This document shows, one piece after another, positions 36,628-51,700 of a DNA stretch of 64,000 bases. Source of the DNA: Vitis vinifera (taxonomy: Eukaryota; Streptophyta; Magnoliopsida; Vitales; Vitaceae). The stretch lies in contig NC_081815.1 of the NCBI RefSeq assembly GCF_030704535.1, positions 1,069,001-1,133,000 on the forward strand, written 5' to 3'. Numbering within the stretch: the stretch's first letter is position 1; each line of letters begins with the position of its first letter. The translations under genes and the position numbers were made by a program. Under the pieces are notes generated by a model, which searched no databases, was not told the origin of the DNA, and saw nothing but the letters and a program-made list of their open reading frames with translations.

Positions 36628-37276
36628 AGGCCTATTTGTTTCTGTTTTCAAGAACTATTTTCTATTCTTGAAAACAAAAAACAAAAAAAAATTTGTTTGG
36701 GAAAGGGGGTGTGTTTTTGTTTTTTGTGTTCTCAAAAACCACTTTTTTAAAAACAATAAAAAGATGTTTTCCTTATTTTTTCACTGTTCAAATAATAAAT
36801 TGTTTTTCATGTTTTTTTTTTTCTTAGCTGTTTTTTGTGTTTTCACAAAGGTGAACTCCACCCAATCACCACACCCTCACCCTCAAACCCTTTTTTCTTC
36901 CTTAAATTATTAAAATTAATATACTTACATATGATGACAAAGTCATCCTTTGTTTAAGAAAATTATAACTGATGTAAAAATTTTAAAATTGAATATTTTT
37001 TTAATTTAAATAAATTGTGCATATGAAAATTATTTATATATTTATAATATCAAGTTAATGGAAGAAAACACTTTATTAATTAAAAAAATAACTTTCAAAC
37101 ATGTTTTTAGTTTTACTTATTCAAAAAACTTTTTAATTAATTCAACCAAATTTTTTTTTTTTAGAACAAAAACTGTTTTTCAAAATTTAATTTCCAAATA
37201 CAAATTTTTTTCTTCTGAAAACACAAAAAACTGTTTTTCAAAACAGTTTTAAAAAACAACAACCAAATAGATCCTA
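36628..37276. mobile_element. hAT-like MITE, about 650 bp
   Basis: The left end AAGGCCTATTTGTTTCTG and right end CAACCAAATAGATCCTA are imperfect terminal inverted repeats. Subterminal stretches are also inverted (GTTTTCAAGAAC near the left, CAAAACAGTTTT near the right). The body is A/T-rich and its short frames are not coding. An 8-bp target repeat could not be settled. Confidence 0.6.
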
Positions 37277-38639
37277 AATATCCTTACTTTTTCAAGACAT
37301 AGATAGGTCTTGTTGAGATGGATTCCTTTAAAAATTGTACCTAATCTTCAAGTACAATCTTTTTAACATTTAAGAATCCTTACTAAATACAAGAGAATCA
37401 TTTCAAATAACTTATTCTAAATAATTTTCGATACTAATAAGTCATCTTATATATATTTATCAAACTAAAAGTTTGCATAGGTTTATTTGCCATGTGATAA
37501 TGTGAATAAAGGGGTTATTGCTCTTTCCACCACCCTCGAATATCTTATAATATAATAATAACTATATGATGACGATAATGATAATAATAACAATACCAAT
37601 ATCACCGATGGTCGTAACGTGTGAAAAACTAAACTATGAGCTCGATGATTTTCTCAAAACAAATCCGATTCTTGCCGGCTGTTAATGCAGCTAAAGAAAT
37701 ACAAATTAATTCCACGTATCAAACAATACGGATCATGGTAGGTAATTAACTTAATTAAAAACTCAATTATTTAAACAGTAGTAATGGCCATCAAAGGTAG
37801 AAGATGAGATTAATTAATTAGGGTTTTTCCTTTTAAAATAAAACCCAAGCCAAGACAAACTAAACATGTTATAACAGAACATGTGAAGTGGGAATATGTC
37901 CTTTTATTTTTTATTTTTTTCCTTCCTAACTTTCCCTTTGTTCCTTGCATTTCCAGCAAATAGGTTGGAAAGGGACCAAAGTTGAGTTTGAGAGTTAAAT
38001 CCTAATATAATAATGAATCTTTATAGGTACCTACATGATTAGTTGGATCCAATTACCCCAACCATGCCCCATGCTTAAAGGTCAATTATGACCTAATAAC
38101 AATAATATTAAGTAAATGCAATTCCTTTAACATTTCTAAAATAGTGCCCACTTCCTTTGATTGGGGGGGTTTAACTACTTAAAAGGACTGCTTAATTTAT
38201 ATTTTTGTGGGTGTACTTTTTGATCGAACAAGCTTTGCTTTTCAAATCCTAAGTGTTTTAGTGGACTATTGGATGAAATGACAAAACCATTGCTAAGGTT
38301 GGAAAAGGATGATTTTTCTTGAGTGAAATTCAAATTAGATTCATGCACACGAAAAAGATTTCTCTTAGTCAACCCGATATCATTAGTGACATCGAGAAGG
38401 TGATTATCAATTTTTTGTAGGGGAAGGTCCCTTATGCATCCTAGTGGGGAATATTGAGCGAATTAAATTGTTGCTTAGGAAAGACTTATAGTTTTAAATT
38501 GAATATTTTAAAAGATTTAAGGATTTCTTAGTTTGAAACTAAGAGGATCTAACGTCAGCAAAGGAAATCTATTGATAAAGTTCAAGCAAAAGCACTTGAA
38601 TTTCTCATGAGAGTGTACCTCATGAACATGGGAGAGTAT
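37277..38639. other. Intergenic, nothing recognised
   Basis: AT-rich with simple trinucleotide runs near 37550-37600. No gene or clear element seen. Confidence 0.45.
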
Positions 38640-38810
38640 GCCAGCTCAAATCGTAGGGAGGGATATTGGGCCTAAGCCCAACCCCCCAAATAGTGGCAGG
38701 GGTGCCACCTAAGGCTTAGGAGGGGCAAATGCTAGCCCAAATTGTATGGAGGGCAGTTTGGCCTAAGCCCATACCGGTGCTACCTTAGCCCTATGAGGGG
38801 ATTTGAACCC
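38640..38810. repeat. 91-bp imperfect tandem repeat, two copies
   Basis: Units start at 38640 and 38731. Both read GCnAGCnCAAATnGTAnGGAGGG, then TnGGCCTAAGCCCA, then a ...GGGTGCCACCT / GGTGCTACCTTAG block and AGGGG. It is GC-rich for this window and carries the internal palindrome GGCCTAAGCCC. It may be part of an unrecognised transposable element. Confidence 0.65.
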
Positions 38811-40327
38811 ATTCCCACTAACCCATCCTGATCTGGTCGTGTCTGGGAACTGTTCTCATGAATAATCAATTGATCCCGAAACAAGTTTTTAAGAATTGTT
38901 ATAAAAATGAGGTTTTTTTTTTTTTAAACATATTTTAATTGTTTTTAATTATTTTTATTTGTTTTAAAAAATAATTGCATAAAAATAAAATATCACATAT
39001 AAAATTTATTTTAAAGCATAAAAACTGGTAAATAATGAATATATATATATATATATATTATAGGAATTGAAAGCTTCTTTATTTATTTATTTATTTTTCC
39101 AAAGTAATTGAAAGACATATGAGGTGGAGCCTAAATAACTGAATCTCTCCAACAGTCATATGGTTAATACCATACTTCTAAATGTTGAATGGAGTAGTAC
39201 TATACACCTGCCATCTGGCAAAGTGTTCTTTGATTACCAGGATTGAAAATACAAATTTAAAAGAATGATTTTTCTTTTCTGAAAACATGGAATAATTTAT
39301 TTTTTTAAATACATAAAAGTTACAAAAGTTATTTTTCCTTATATATATATAAAAGTTAAATAATATTGAAGGAAAATGTTTGTAGTAACAAGTATACTAA
39401 TATTGATTAATTTAAGTTATTAAATAAACTAAATATATTTTAAAAAATAATTTTAAATATTAAATCAAAATCTCAAATATCTTTCATTTTATTTATCACA
39501 TCTAATCTACTTAGAATATATTTTTACAATTATGACTCATATCCTTGTTTTTAGTTTTTTGTAACTTCCATGCCTTTTATATGTATCCTTATTAAGTAAA
39601 TTTGTTTCTTAAAATTTCACTAAGGCAAATATGTAAATTTAATAATTTAATAAATATACGTTAATTTTACCAAAAAAATTTAAGACTTAAAATGAACTTG
39701 AGCTTAATAAATATCAAATTTCACCAAAGATATGGTTTTGAGCCTAGAAAGGCGGGATTATTGCTTATAGGCTTGGCGAGATGGGATATGATATTATTTT
39801 GATTCTTTGTTAAAATAAAATTGAGACTCAAAACCATATTCTATGGGATATATCCTGTCCTATAGCCGCTCTCATCCTAATCTCCCACAGGACCCTGAAG
39901 TTAATAATCGGATAAACCATTGGTAACCATTAGGGAGCAAACCCAAGGTCGGACCAACCGAACTACCCCTCAAGTTCTCATCCTAATCGTTTTTAAATTC
40001 TATATCCCATGACAACTCCTCATTAAACCAATGAAACACAACTTTAGCTCTCGTCTTGGCCTTAAAGAGGGGCATCACTTTAATTCTTCACATTTGCCAC
40101 CCTACTCTGATACACGTAAGTGCAGAAAATGAATTCAGCATGGGGCATAGGACAGGCTAGGATTGACTCTTGAACAGAAACCCACTGGAATAAAACAAAA
40201 TTTGAGAAACGTTTTAAGATATAAAACACTCAGCAAGTCTCATTGTCAAAATTTAAATGTGCTAAAAAATTCCAGATTACATATGGCACTGGTATCTAAT
40301 TTTAGGGCAGTAGTAATCACAGGGGGA
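38811..40327. other. Intergenic downstream of RPS3
   Basis: Contains a (TA)n tract near 39040-39058 and AT-rich text. A less AT-rich repeat-like stretch lies at 39730-40010. The last 200 bases before 40328 are the probable 3' UTR of RPS3 on the minus strand. No gene seen. Confidence 0.45.
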
Positions 40328-43167
<2,840 letters not shown>

Positions 43168-43684
43168 GTTTGCAGGTTTGAGATCTGAGCTCGGGTTTCT
43201 CTATGCTTTTGCAAACCCTAATTTCACTAGGGCTTTGGACGAGGCAATCTCTATTTTATATAAGAAGACTGGGTTTGTGAGCGAGAACAATCGGACGGGG
43301 CAAATGAACTTCTGTCCTGATCTTTGAACGGCTGCGATTTGTTCAGAGTTGACACAGGTTTCACCATTAAGCATGGAATGGGGCCCAATTCGACCATGAA
43401 GCCCAGCCCATTCTCTAGTGGGCTTGTGGCCCACACACATAAGGAAGGGGCATTACCGTCAGTTCATATAGTCTAAGTTTCGTCCTCCTCTTGTCTTTCA
43501 AAGCAACTGCCCCGTTGAAGGCCGGTTACCTTCTTCTCCAATTCGTTTCTCTCAAATTCCTGCAATTCGCTTCCCGTCTCCACTTCTCAATTCTCCGTCC
43601 TTAGATTTCTCTCCAATTTGTAGGCTTTTCAGACCTCTGCTTCTCTGAAATTTCCATCTTCTAGGTGTTTTGGTAGATCCGACG
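43168..43684. promoter_or_regulatory. Divergent promoter of RPS3 and RPA1
   Basis: The interval separates two divergent start codons. Near RPS3 there is a telo-box, AAACCCTAA, at 43213-43221. A cluster of site II-type elements (TGGGCY and its complement) lies at about 43378-43436: GGGGCCCA, GCCCAGCCCA, TGGGCTTGTGGCCCA. Telo-box plus site II is the standard combination in plant ribosomal protein and cell-cycle promoters bound by TCP factors. It could serve both genes, since RPA is also proliferation-linked. Both sites are seen directly; the sharing is inferred. Confidence 0.65.
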
Positions 43685-45973
43685 ATGCCGGTGAATCTGA
43701 CGCCGAACGCGATTGCGGCAATCAACGGTGGAGATGTGAATTCAAAGCCGCTCGTGCAGGTTCTGGACATCAAGCTCATTGGAAACTCGCAGGAGCGGTA
43801 CCGATTTCTGCTTTCCGATGCCGTGGCGACTCAGCAGGCCATGCTGGCGACTCAACTCAATGACCGAGTCAAGAGCGGACAAGTTCGCAAAGGATCTGTA
43901 ATTCAGTTGATTGATTATATCTGCAGCGTTGTTCAAAATCGCAAGTAAGCAGCATCATCTCTTAATGTTTCTTATTTTTCATTATCCTTATCGTTGGAGT
44001 GTCGTGCAAACTAGTTTACAGTATTATCCCAATCTGTTCCGATCATAGATGAGTCAGTAACTTTAAATTATGCAAAAGAAACGAAAAATTACTTGAAATC
44101 ATTGAAATTTTTGGAAAATTATTACATTTACCTCAAAAATCCTCACATGTTAGCTCTTCTTTGAGAGTTCTTCCCTGAATGGATTCAGTGAATAAATGTT
44201 CCTGATTTTGCATGAAATGCTACTCAATCTTTTGGAGAAATAAACCGGAGAGTCTGTACAACTAACACATCATTTTTGCTCCTTGTCTTTTTTGTTTGAT
44301 TGATACTTGGCTTAGTGTCCCTTCTGAGTCTAGATTGAATTTACTCCCTACACTTTTGGTGCAGGATTATTGTTGTGTTGAACATGGAAACTATAATACC
44401 AGAATGTGAAATAATTGGAAACCCGAAAATGAATACTGAATCTCATTCAACAGCTCAGAAAGAGTTTCCCGGTGGCAATCGTGCAAGATCAGTGGGTGTT
44501 ACTAATAATAATTTGAGTGTCCAAAATGGTGGTAATAAGATGCCGAGTTTTCGACCTTCTGTTCAACCTCCTTTCCAACCGCCTCCAAATTACAAAAGTC
44601 ATGGCACAATTTTGAAGAATGAGGCACCAGCACGGATAATTCCGATTGCTGCTTTGAATCCTTATCAGGGGCGGTGGGCTATCAAGGCAAGGGTAACTGC
44701 TAAAGGTGATCTGCGGAGATACAACAATGCCAGGGGAGATGGGAAGGTTTTCTCATTTGACCTCCTTGATTCTGATGGAGGGGAGATTCGAGTGACCTGC
44801 TTTAATGCAGTTGTTGATCGGTTTTATGATACTATTGAGGTTGGGAAAGTTTACTTGATATCGAAGGGTAGCTTAAAACCTGCACAGAAGAACTTCAACC
44901 ACCTGAAGAATGAATGGGAAATATTTTTGGAAGCAAGCTCAAGTGTGGAGCTGTGCCCAGATGAAGATGGCTCAATTCCAAAACAGCAGTTCTCCTTTAG
45001 ACCAATCAGTGAAATTGAGAATGTTGAAAACAATTCCATACTTGATGTTATTGGCATTGTAATATCAGTGAATCCTTCAGTCCCCATCTTGAGAAAGAAT
45101 GGTATGGAAACTCAGCGAAGAATTGTAAATCTAAAGGATGGCTCTGGTCGGAGTATTGAGCTCACCATGTGGGGGGAATTCTGCAACAGGGAAGGTCATC
45201 AGCTGCAGGAGATGATTGATTCTGGATCTTTCCCAGTTTTGGCTGTGAAATCCGGAAAGGTTAACGACTTCAGTGGGAAATCTGTAGGCACAATCTCTGC
45301 CACACAGCTCTTCATAAATCCAGACTTTACAGAGGCTTGTAACTTGAGAGAGTGGTTTGATCGAGGGGGAAAGAATGCTGCTTCTCAGTCCATCTCTAGA
45401 GATATCATGCCTGCAGGATCTAGGAATGAGATACGTAAAACTGTGTCTCAGATCAAGGATGAAGGTCTTGGAAGATCAGATAAACCAGACTGGGTCACAG
45501 TGAAGGCAACCATATCATTCATTAAAACAGACACTTTCTGTTATGCGGCTTGCCCATTGATGATTGGAGATAGACAGTGTAATAAGAAAGTGACAAGGTC
45601 AGGGAACACAAGATGGCAATGTGACAGGTGCAATCAAGAATTCGAGGACTGTGATTATCGATATCTTCTTCAAGCTCAAGTACAAGACCATACAGGATTG
45701 ACTTGGGTGACAGCTTTCCAGGAAGCCGGTGAAGAGATCTTGGGTTGCTCAGCAAAAGAGCTGTACTTGTTGAAATACGAGGAGGAGGATGATTTCCGGT
45801 TTGGAGAAATAATCCGGAGCAGACTCCTTAACCAATTTTTGTTCAGACTTAAGATCAAAGAGGAAATGTATGGTGAAGAACAGAGGGTGAAGATCACTGT
45901 TGTCAAAGCAGACAAGGTGAACTATACTTCTGAAAGTAGGCATCTGCTTGATCTGATCTCAAAGTGCCCTTAA
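43685..45973 (+). CDS. RPA1A: Replication protein A 70 kDa DNA-binding subunit
   Basis: Two exons, 43685-43944 and 44365-45973, joined in frame as NRK-IIVVLNMETI. The product is 622 aa, the normal size for RPA70. Domain order: N-terminal protein-interaction OB fold (about 1-105), a Pro-rich linker, OB folds A (about 170-275) and B (about 295-400) that bind single-stranded DNA, and OB fold C (about 450-600). Fold C carries the zinc ribbon CPLMIGDRQC...CDRC. RPA coats single-stranded DNA in replication, repair and recombination. The start MPVNLTPNAI is that of plant RPA1 proteins. The A suffix is inferred: plants have several RPA1 paralogues. The gene converges with PsbX on its 3' side. Confidence 0.94.
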
Positions 45974-46446
45974 TAACCAATTGAAATGAGTTGACCCTTC
46001 TCGGGTTACAAGCTAATACTGAATTTGTTGTGACTATCAAACAACCATCGTCAGATCAATATTTGTTTACACCTAATAAAACCAAGGTGTAGTCACTGTA
46101 ATTCTTCACTTTAGAAAATTGATTTTCAGATTTTTTTTTTTTTTTTTTTCCTTTCGATCGATTCAAATTTTGTAGTCCGTATTTCCCATAGAACGTGATT
46201 AAGAACCATTCCATTAGTAGGCGGTTGTGTTCCTAACACGAATTATGAATCAATGCAAGAAATTAAACCTCTGTGTTCAGCCAAAATGGGAATTGAGATT
46301 TGGAGATAACCATTTTTCTGGCCAAATTACAGCTGATGGAGTCAAGGATTACACGCATGATACAGAGAATATTACTTAGAAGAAGAAAAACAGGTGCATG
46401 ATGAAAAGAAACTAAAAAATTCCCAGCATGATCATAATATCATCTC

Positions 46447-46818
46447 TCAGCTCCTCTTGACAGGATCGAAGTTGGCAACACCAATCACAGCACCAACAAT
46501 GACGACGAGCACAACACCACCGGCAGCAATGCTGAGCAAGAAGTTCTTGAGCGACGGCGATAACCCAGAATCTGCAGCCTCTGCCACCTCTGGAATCACC
46601 ATAGAAGCCGCCAGCGCAGCCGCTGTCAACCCCGTGACCGCCTTCTCCTTCAGGGAAGCCCTGACCTCAAACTTCCCACTGGATTTGGATGATGCTGCAG
46701 CCATAGACTTTGAAGGCCGCACAGGCAATGGCCTGAAGAAGGCTTCAGACCCCTGCAGCCTCGTCTGGGTGGCACTGGTCATGGGCATGGCCATTGAAAC
46801 AGCCAAAGTGGAAGCCAT
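46447..46818 (-). CDS. PSBX: Photosystem II reaction centre protein X, chloroplast precursor
   Basis: A 123-aa intronless precursor. A Ser/Ala/Arg-rich stromal transit peptide spans about residues 1-55. A thylakoid-transfer hydrophobic segment ([12 protein letters not shown]) follows and ends at an AEA-A cleavage site, the bipartite signal known for nuclear-encoded PsbX. The mature part is about 41 residues with one membrane span ([20 protein letters not shown]) and ends NFDPVKRS. PsbX is a small subunit of photosystem II near cytochrome b559 and affects quinone turnover. I chose the ATG at 46818 (MASTLAV) over an in-frame ATG 13 codons upstream because it matches known precursors. Confidence 0.94.
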   Translation of the reverse strand: MASTLAVSMAMPMTSATQTRLQGSEAFFRPLPVRPSKSMAAASSKSSGKFEVRASLKEKAVTGLTAAALAASMVIPEVAEAADSGLSPSLKNFLLSIAAGGVVLVVIVGAVIGVANFDPVKRS

Positions 46819-47008
46819 TGTTGCTTGTCTGTTGGTGATCTCTTCTCTTACTCCCAACTGCTTCTTCTGTATGAGAAAATTTTAGCAATTGGAATGAGAT
46901 TTGTGAGGTGTTGAGTGGGGGTTGTGATGAGAGGTGGAAAATGGAGATCTGAGTTGGGGTTGTCCTCTGTATTTTTGGCTGATGTGGCAGCTTCTCCATT
47001 TTCCTACG

Positions 47009-47026
47009 GTGGATAAGGTTATCTCA
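47009..47026. promoter_or_regulatory. GATAA (I-box) pair upstream of PsbX
   Basis: GATAAG at 47012-47017 and an inverted GATAA a few bases on lie about 195 bp upstream of the PsbX ATG. I-boxes are common in light-regulated photosynthesis promoters. The role here is inferred. Confidence 0.4.
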
Positions 47027-47869
47027 TTCCTCCAATCCCCATCGAGTTTCAAATTTGGGAGTAGCCTTCCGTCGTTGCTTTAGGACGTTTGCATGGGCCA
47101 GGGCTTTTCAGGTTGGACCCAGATGACAATACGGCCCAATTGGGTTCAAGCTGTTCACCATTGTCTTTTGAACCTTTGCAAAGATTATGGTAGCTAGTCG
47201 TCCAAATCCACCAATGTAAGATTTGTATTTATTGAGTACTACCATAAATACAAACCTTTAACATTGCATTTGATAAGAAAAAATGTGGGAAGAATTTCAA
47301 TTTCTCATTGGAGAAAAGGAGCAGAATGAAAAATCTATTATAAGAACATTATAATTTTTTAAAATTTATTTTAAAGTATTTATTTTAATAATAAATTTAA
47401 AATGTTTTTAAGAAATTTTTTTAAAAATATTATGAGAAATAAAGATAATATTTTAAAAACTTTTATATTATTCATAAACATACAATACAATCGCAAAATG
47501 GACATCGAAAAAATAGTTTTCTATATTAACATTTTTAAATACAATTTTATTTATCATTTTCAAAAATTGATAAAAAAAACTTTTTTTTTTTTTTTTTAAA
47601 TTTCCCTTTAAGGCAAACATGATTGTAACAAACATCCAAAGAAAGTCTTACCTCTTTACTCTCTTAAGAGCTCCAAAAAAAATGTACAATAAAAATAATC
47701 AAAAGCCATATCATTCCATGAGAATAGCTCTAAAAGCTAAACAAGAACTCACCCAAAATTACAATCAACAATGAAAGAAAAGAAAGAATACAACACTCAC
47801 CCTTACTACTCTCCATCCTTCATTTTCACTTTTTTTTTTTTTTATGGTAAAGAAAACGTGGCAACATTC
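47027..47869. other. Intergenic between PsbX and the MSL duplication
   Basis: The first part is the distal PsbX promoter. About 47270-47600 is AT-rich and MITE-like but without clear ends. No gene seen. Confidence 0.45.
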
Positions 47870-48711
47870 TTCATTTTCAAAATCAGAACTAAAACTGCAG
47901 TTCAAATTATCTTCCTTGAGAATACATTCCTTCCTGCTAAATCAATCTTCGCTCATGCATCGACCACAATGTTCCTGTTCTCCACGATGCAACAAAATGT
48001 CCAAAAGAATCACTGTTAAAAGACTGGTACTACTAAAATCAATTCATTGCTTCATAAGAAAAGAAAGGAAAATTCAGAGTTACCCACAATTCCAAACAGT
48101 ATTGGATGTGATCTTGAGGGCTTAATGCAAAACATTTAATACAAAATTGTTGTCAACCTGAACAGACAGTTGCCCATCACAGTGCAATTTGTGTGCTTTT
48201 ATTGATCATCAAGGGTTAGGTAGCATGCCACAAGGAGAAAGACAAATCATCAAAGTACTAGGCCATAAAAATTACTAGCACCCCAACAATCAGCATATGG
48301 ACAGTTGTACTCTCAGGTTGAATAGTCCTCCCAATTCTCAGGTTGGTTAATTCTATGGCATCGGATATGATACTTGAGAGGTTGAAGTACTAGTAAGGTA
48401 AACTAGTGACCCAAGTGAATTGGGAGAGGGAACGTTTGTTCATGAAAGCCCACTTTTCCCCTTCAACATTTGACCACCAATCCACCATAAATTGTGCCCC
48501 AATAACAAAAACGAAAGAAAGCATATCCTATAGCTTGGTCCGCAGAAAAGCTCCAGAGATTTGTAGTTTAGAGGTCTGTATAGCTTAGTATCTAGTAATA
48601 TCAGGATTTCAGGATGCATGCAAACAAATGAGTAGTACCGATTCAATTTTAGAGAATAGAAATACATACTTGTAGCAGACTACAGAATCCTGGCTCAAAG
48701 AAGGATGATTG

Positions 48712-51700
48712 TCATCGCATTGTAGTTGGAAACACTGGTGGTGCTGAGTCAACACTTCTTACATGAACTTCCTGAGGCAGAAGATGATATTTAATATTAA
48801 GCTCTTCAAAGATTTTCTTCAGCTCTATGACTAGTTCAGATCTGCGGCTGCTCTTGTCCCCATAGTTCTGAAAGTTTATGGTGTGGGTGACATAAAGACC
48901 CATATTCATCTGGTTCACATCAACAATATCCTTCACCAACACACTGTGGCCAGGACGCCAGTGTTGAGGCTTGCTCTCCAAGTACCTGAAATACCCAAAC
49001 ACAGCCACCTTTGTTCAAGACAGTACATAATTGGAAAGAGAACAAACAGAACATATGACATGAAATGATAAAACAGCATCATTTAAAAAGGAAAAGGAGT
49101 AACACATCTCTAATTATTTAAGATTAGACTCTTATCATCAATGAGAAAACAAAAAATTAACCTCAAACCTGAAGGGAAAAATATAAAAGCAAGGTACAAA
49201 AAGAAACCACTGAAGAGAATTTAGTTTGATTCAAAAGCAAAAAAAATCAGTAGCTTTATGGGAAGTGCTCTCTTAGCACCAACTCTTTCTCTTGACGTGA
49301 TCTTTCTAGTCACCAAATATTGCAGGTTTAGAAGTTCAGGACAGATAATTTATAGAGTTCAAAAAAAATACTACTGATAGATAGACATTTAGAAATCATG
49401 TATTAGAACCAGGGAAAATGTGACACTTCAGCTGAATAAGATGAAAAGACCTGAATTCCCAAGTTCCTTTATTCAAGAATTGAGAGTATATTGACCATTT
49501 CAGGTTAAGAGTGGTCAAATCTAGCTGAATTTACCAGCGGAGGAATTAGATTCATAGCAAAACTAAGGATTTTCCTCCACTTTGGCGAAGCAAACTTTAA
49601 AAAGAAAGAATAGGTTGAACATTTTTTAATCAATTTTGAGATTTTGAGCTTAAAACTGTTACTATAAGTGGCAGCTGAAAGAATTGTGAAACATTAGATT
49701 TTCAATGACAGACTTAAAATTCATTAATTTTTACAAATAAGCGATAATATATACTGCAATTTCAAGAGGTTTGTGACAACTTGTTTCCACAGGAATCAGA
49801 ATTCTGTCAAAGTCCAACCCTATACAGGAAGCAGGCACTATGCAACCTCAAAACATACCAAAACTTAACAAGATTTGCAACTTCTATATCATATTACAGT
49901 TTTTTGGGAGCCTTGCTTTGATTAATTCCTCAAGCCTGAAGCTCAACCAAGTAACTTCATATGTGGTATATATATACGTTGTGAATGCATCAAACCTATG
50001 CATCCTGAAAATGATATAATGCAAGGATTTGAAAGGTTCTGGCATTGCTAATATTTTTTGCAAACTGAACTTACTTTTAAAGCATCATGGCCATGAAGAA
50101 GCTTAAACTTTGTGCCTTCACTTAGATAGGCAAAGACACTTGAAGAAGGAATAAAACATGACAATGATATCTAGTTTAGCTTTGGCCTGCCCAATGCAGT
50201 AGCATACGAAAACACATAACCAGAAGGAATCAAAACTACATATAATAAAAATGAGATTGAAGATGGATAGTGCTAAAAACACAATTTACTAGCAAAGAAA
50301 GGAGATAAGTGGGCTTGCAAAGAAGTTAGAAACTAAGGGTAAGGAACATGGGGGATAAAATGGTTGGAGCATGTGAAAGTAGGGCTTCTTGGATCTTGGT
50401 GACCAGGTGCTTGTGGGCTTTGCTCTTCTCCATATTCGGTATTTCTTATGTGACGCCTTCTTGGATCTACACTGACAGGCTTTTTCATGTGGGGAGAAAA
50501 GGAGGAATGGCAACCCATCTTGTGTTAGGAAAGAAATAGAGGAACTTCCTACAGCGTTGAGCTGTCCATGGTAGCTTTGAAATCTGTGTTCCAGAAATCC
50601 TTGTTCTACTGATCTAAAGATTCTACTGGGAACAACATTTGTCCTTTCCTGACTTCATAGGGTGGGACTGTCTTGGGTCTTCTTTCCTGGCCTACAGATC
50701 GGGATCATTTGCTTCTTTTTTTCCTTATACCTCAGGTAATCTTTTTATACTCCTGTACTAGGATTTGCTGCCTTTTCGCCAAAGTTTAATATATCATTTT
50801 GCTTGTTCAGATTAAAAAAAAAGAAAAAAGGAGAAAGAAAGGAAGGCTTCACAATCCAGAGCATGCAGATAGGTCCATAGGGAAAGGTCTCAAATTGATA
50901 GGTTAGGCCAGGATCGCAGCATGAATTTACTGAACACTATGAACCTCCAAGTATCAAAGTCTACCACCAGACAGACCTTTACAAGTCAAGCAGTGGATGC
51001 TTAGTTTGCCAATGAGAGCTCAGTGTGTAGCTCCAAATCGATGGTCATACAAGGCACATGTCCATTTTCATAGTCATAAATCCCATGATCTCCATCAACA
51101 TTCGAGTCCAGCAAGCAACTATGATTTTCATAATGCAAGAAATGCTGAATGTTGATGGTAATATGAGAAGACAACATGCTCTATAATAACTTAATTGCTA
51201 AGAGAGCTTCTAAAGGTGAAATAAGTTGCTTCGCAAGAGATAAGTTTCTTGATACATAAACAAAAGGCACAAAAAATTACTGTTGGCAAAATGTAGTGGC
51301 ACAAAAGATTATAGTTCACTTACGTTTTTATTCTAGCTTTAAGAGCAGCAATGGTCTCCATTGAAGTGGAAAAATCAACAGCAAACTCCACAGAGTCACT
51401 CATTTCCGGGCTCCGGTAAAAGTTGCTGATAGGTTTGGTAGCCAAAACTGAATTTGGATAGAATATCTTTTCATTGTCATATCTCAGGAAGATTGTCGTC
51501 AAAATGTTCATCTCTTCAACAACCATCTGCAAGGTTTCAATTTTTCAAGGAAAATGAAGCAAAATAACCTTGTTATAATAAAATTATATCTAATCTAGTC
51601 TTGGACTTACCTGTACTCCATCAATGACACAACGATCACCAACATCAAATGGGTGCATCACAAATACAAATATGATGGCTTCAAATACAGTCTTGCAGGT

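Noticed and set aside
38800-38830. tRNA-like GGATTTGAACCC stretch
   Set aside because: No acceptor stem or anticodon arm can be fitted around it; it belongs to the 91-bp repeat region.
46394-46885. 163-codon plus-strand frame
   Set aside because: Antisense shadow of PsbX; the minus-strand product is a clear PsbX precursor.
48712-49008. 98-codon frame starting MAVFGYFRYLES as a separate small gene (also 57456-57752)
   Set aside because: It is the last MSL exon with a few codons of intron read-through; the true exon starts after the CAG acceptor at 48986-48988.
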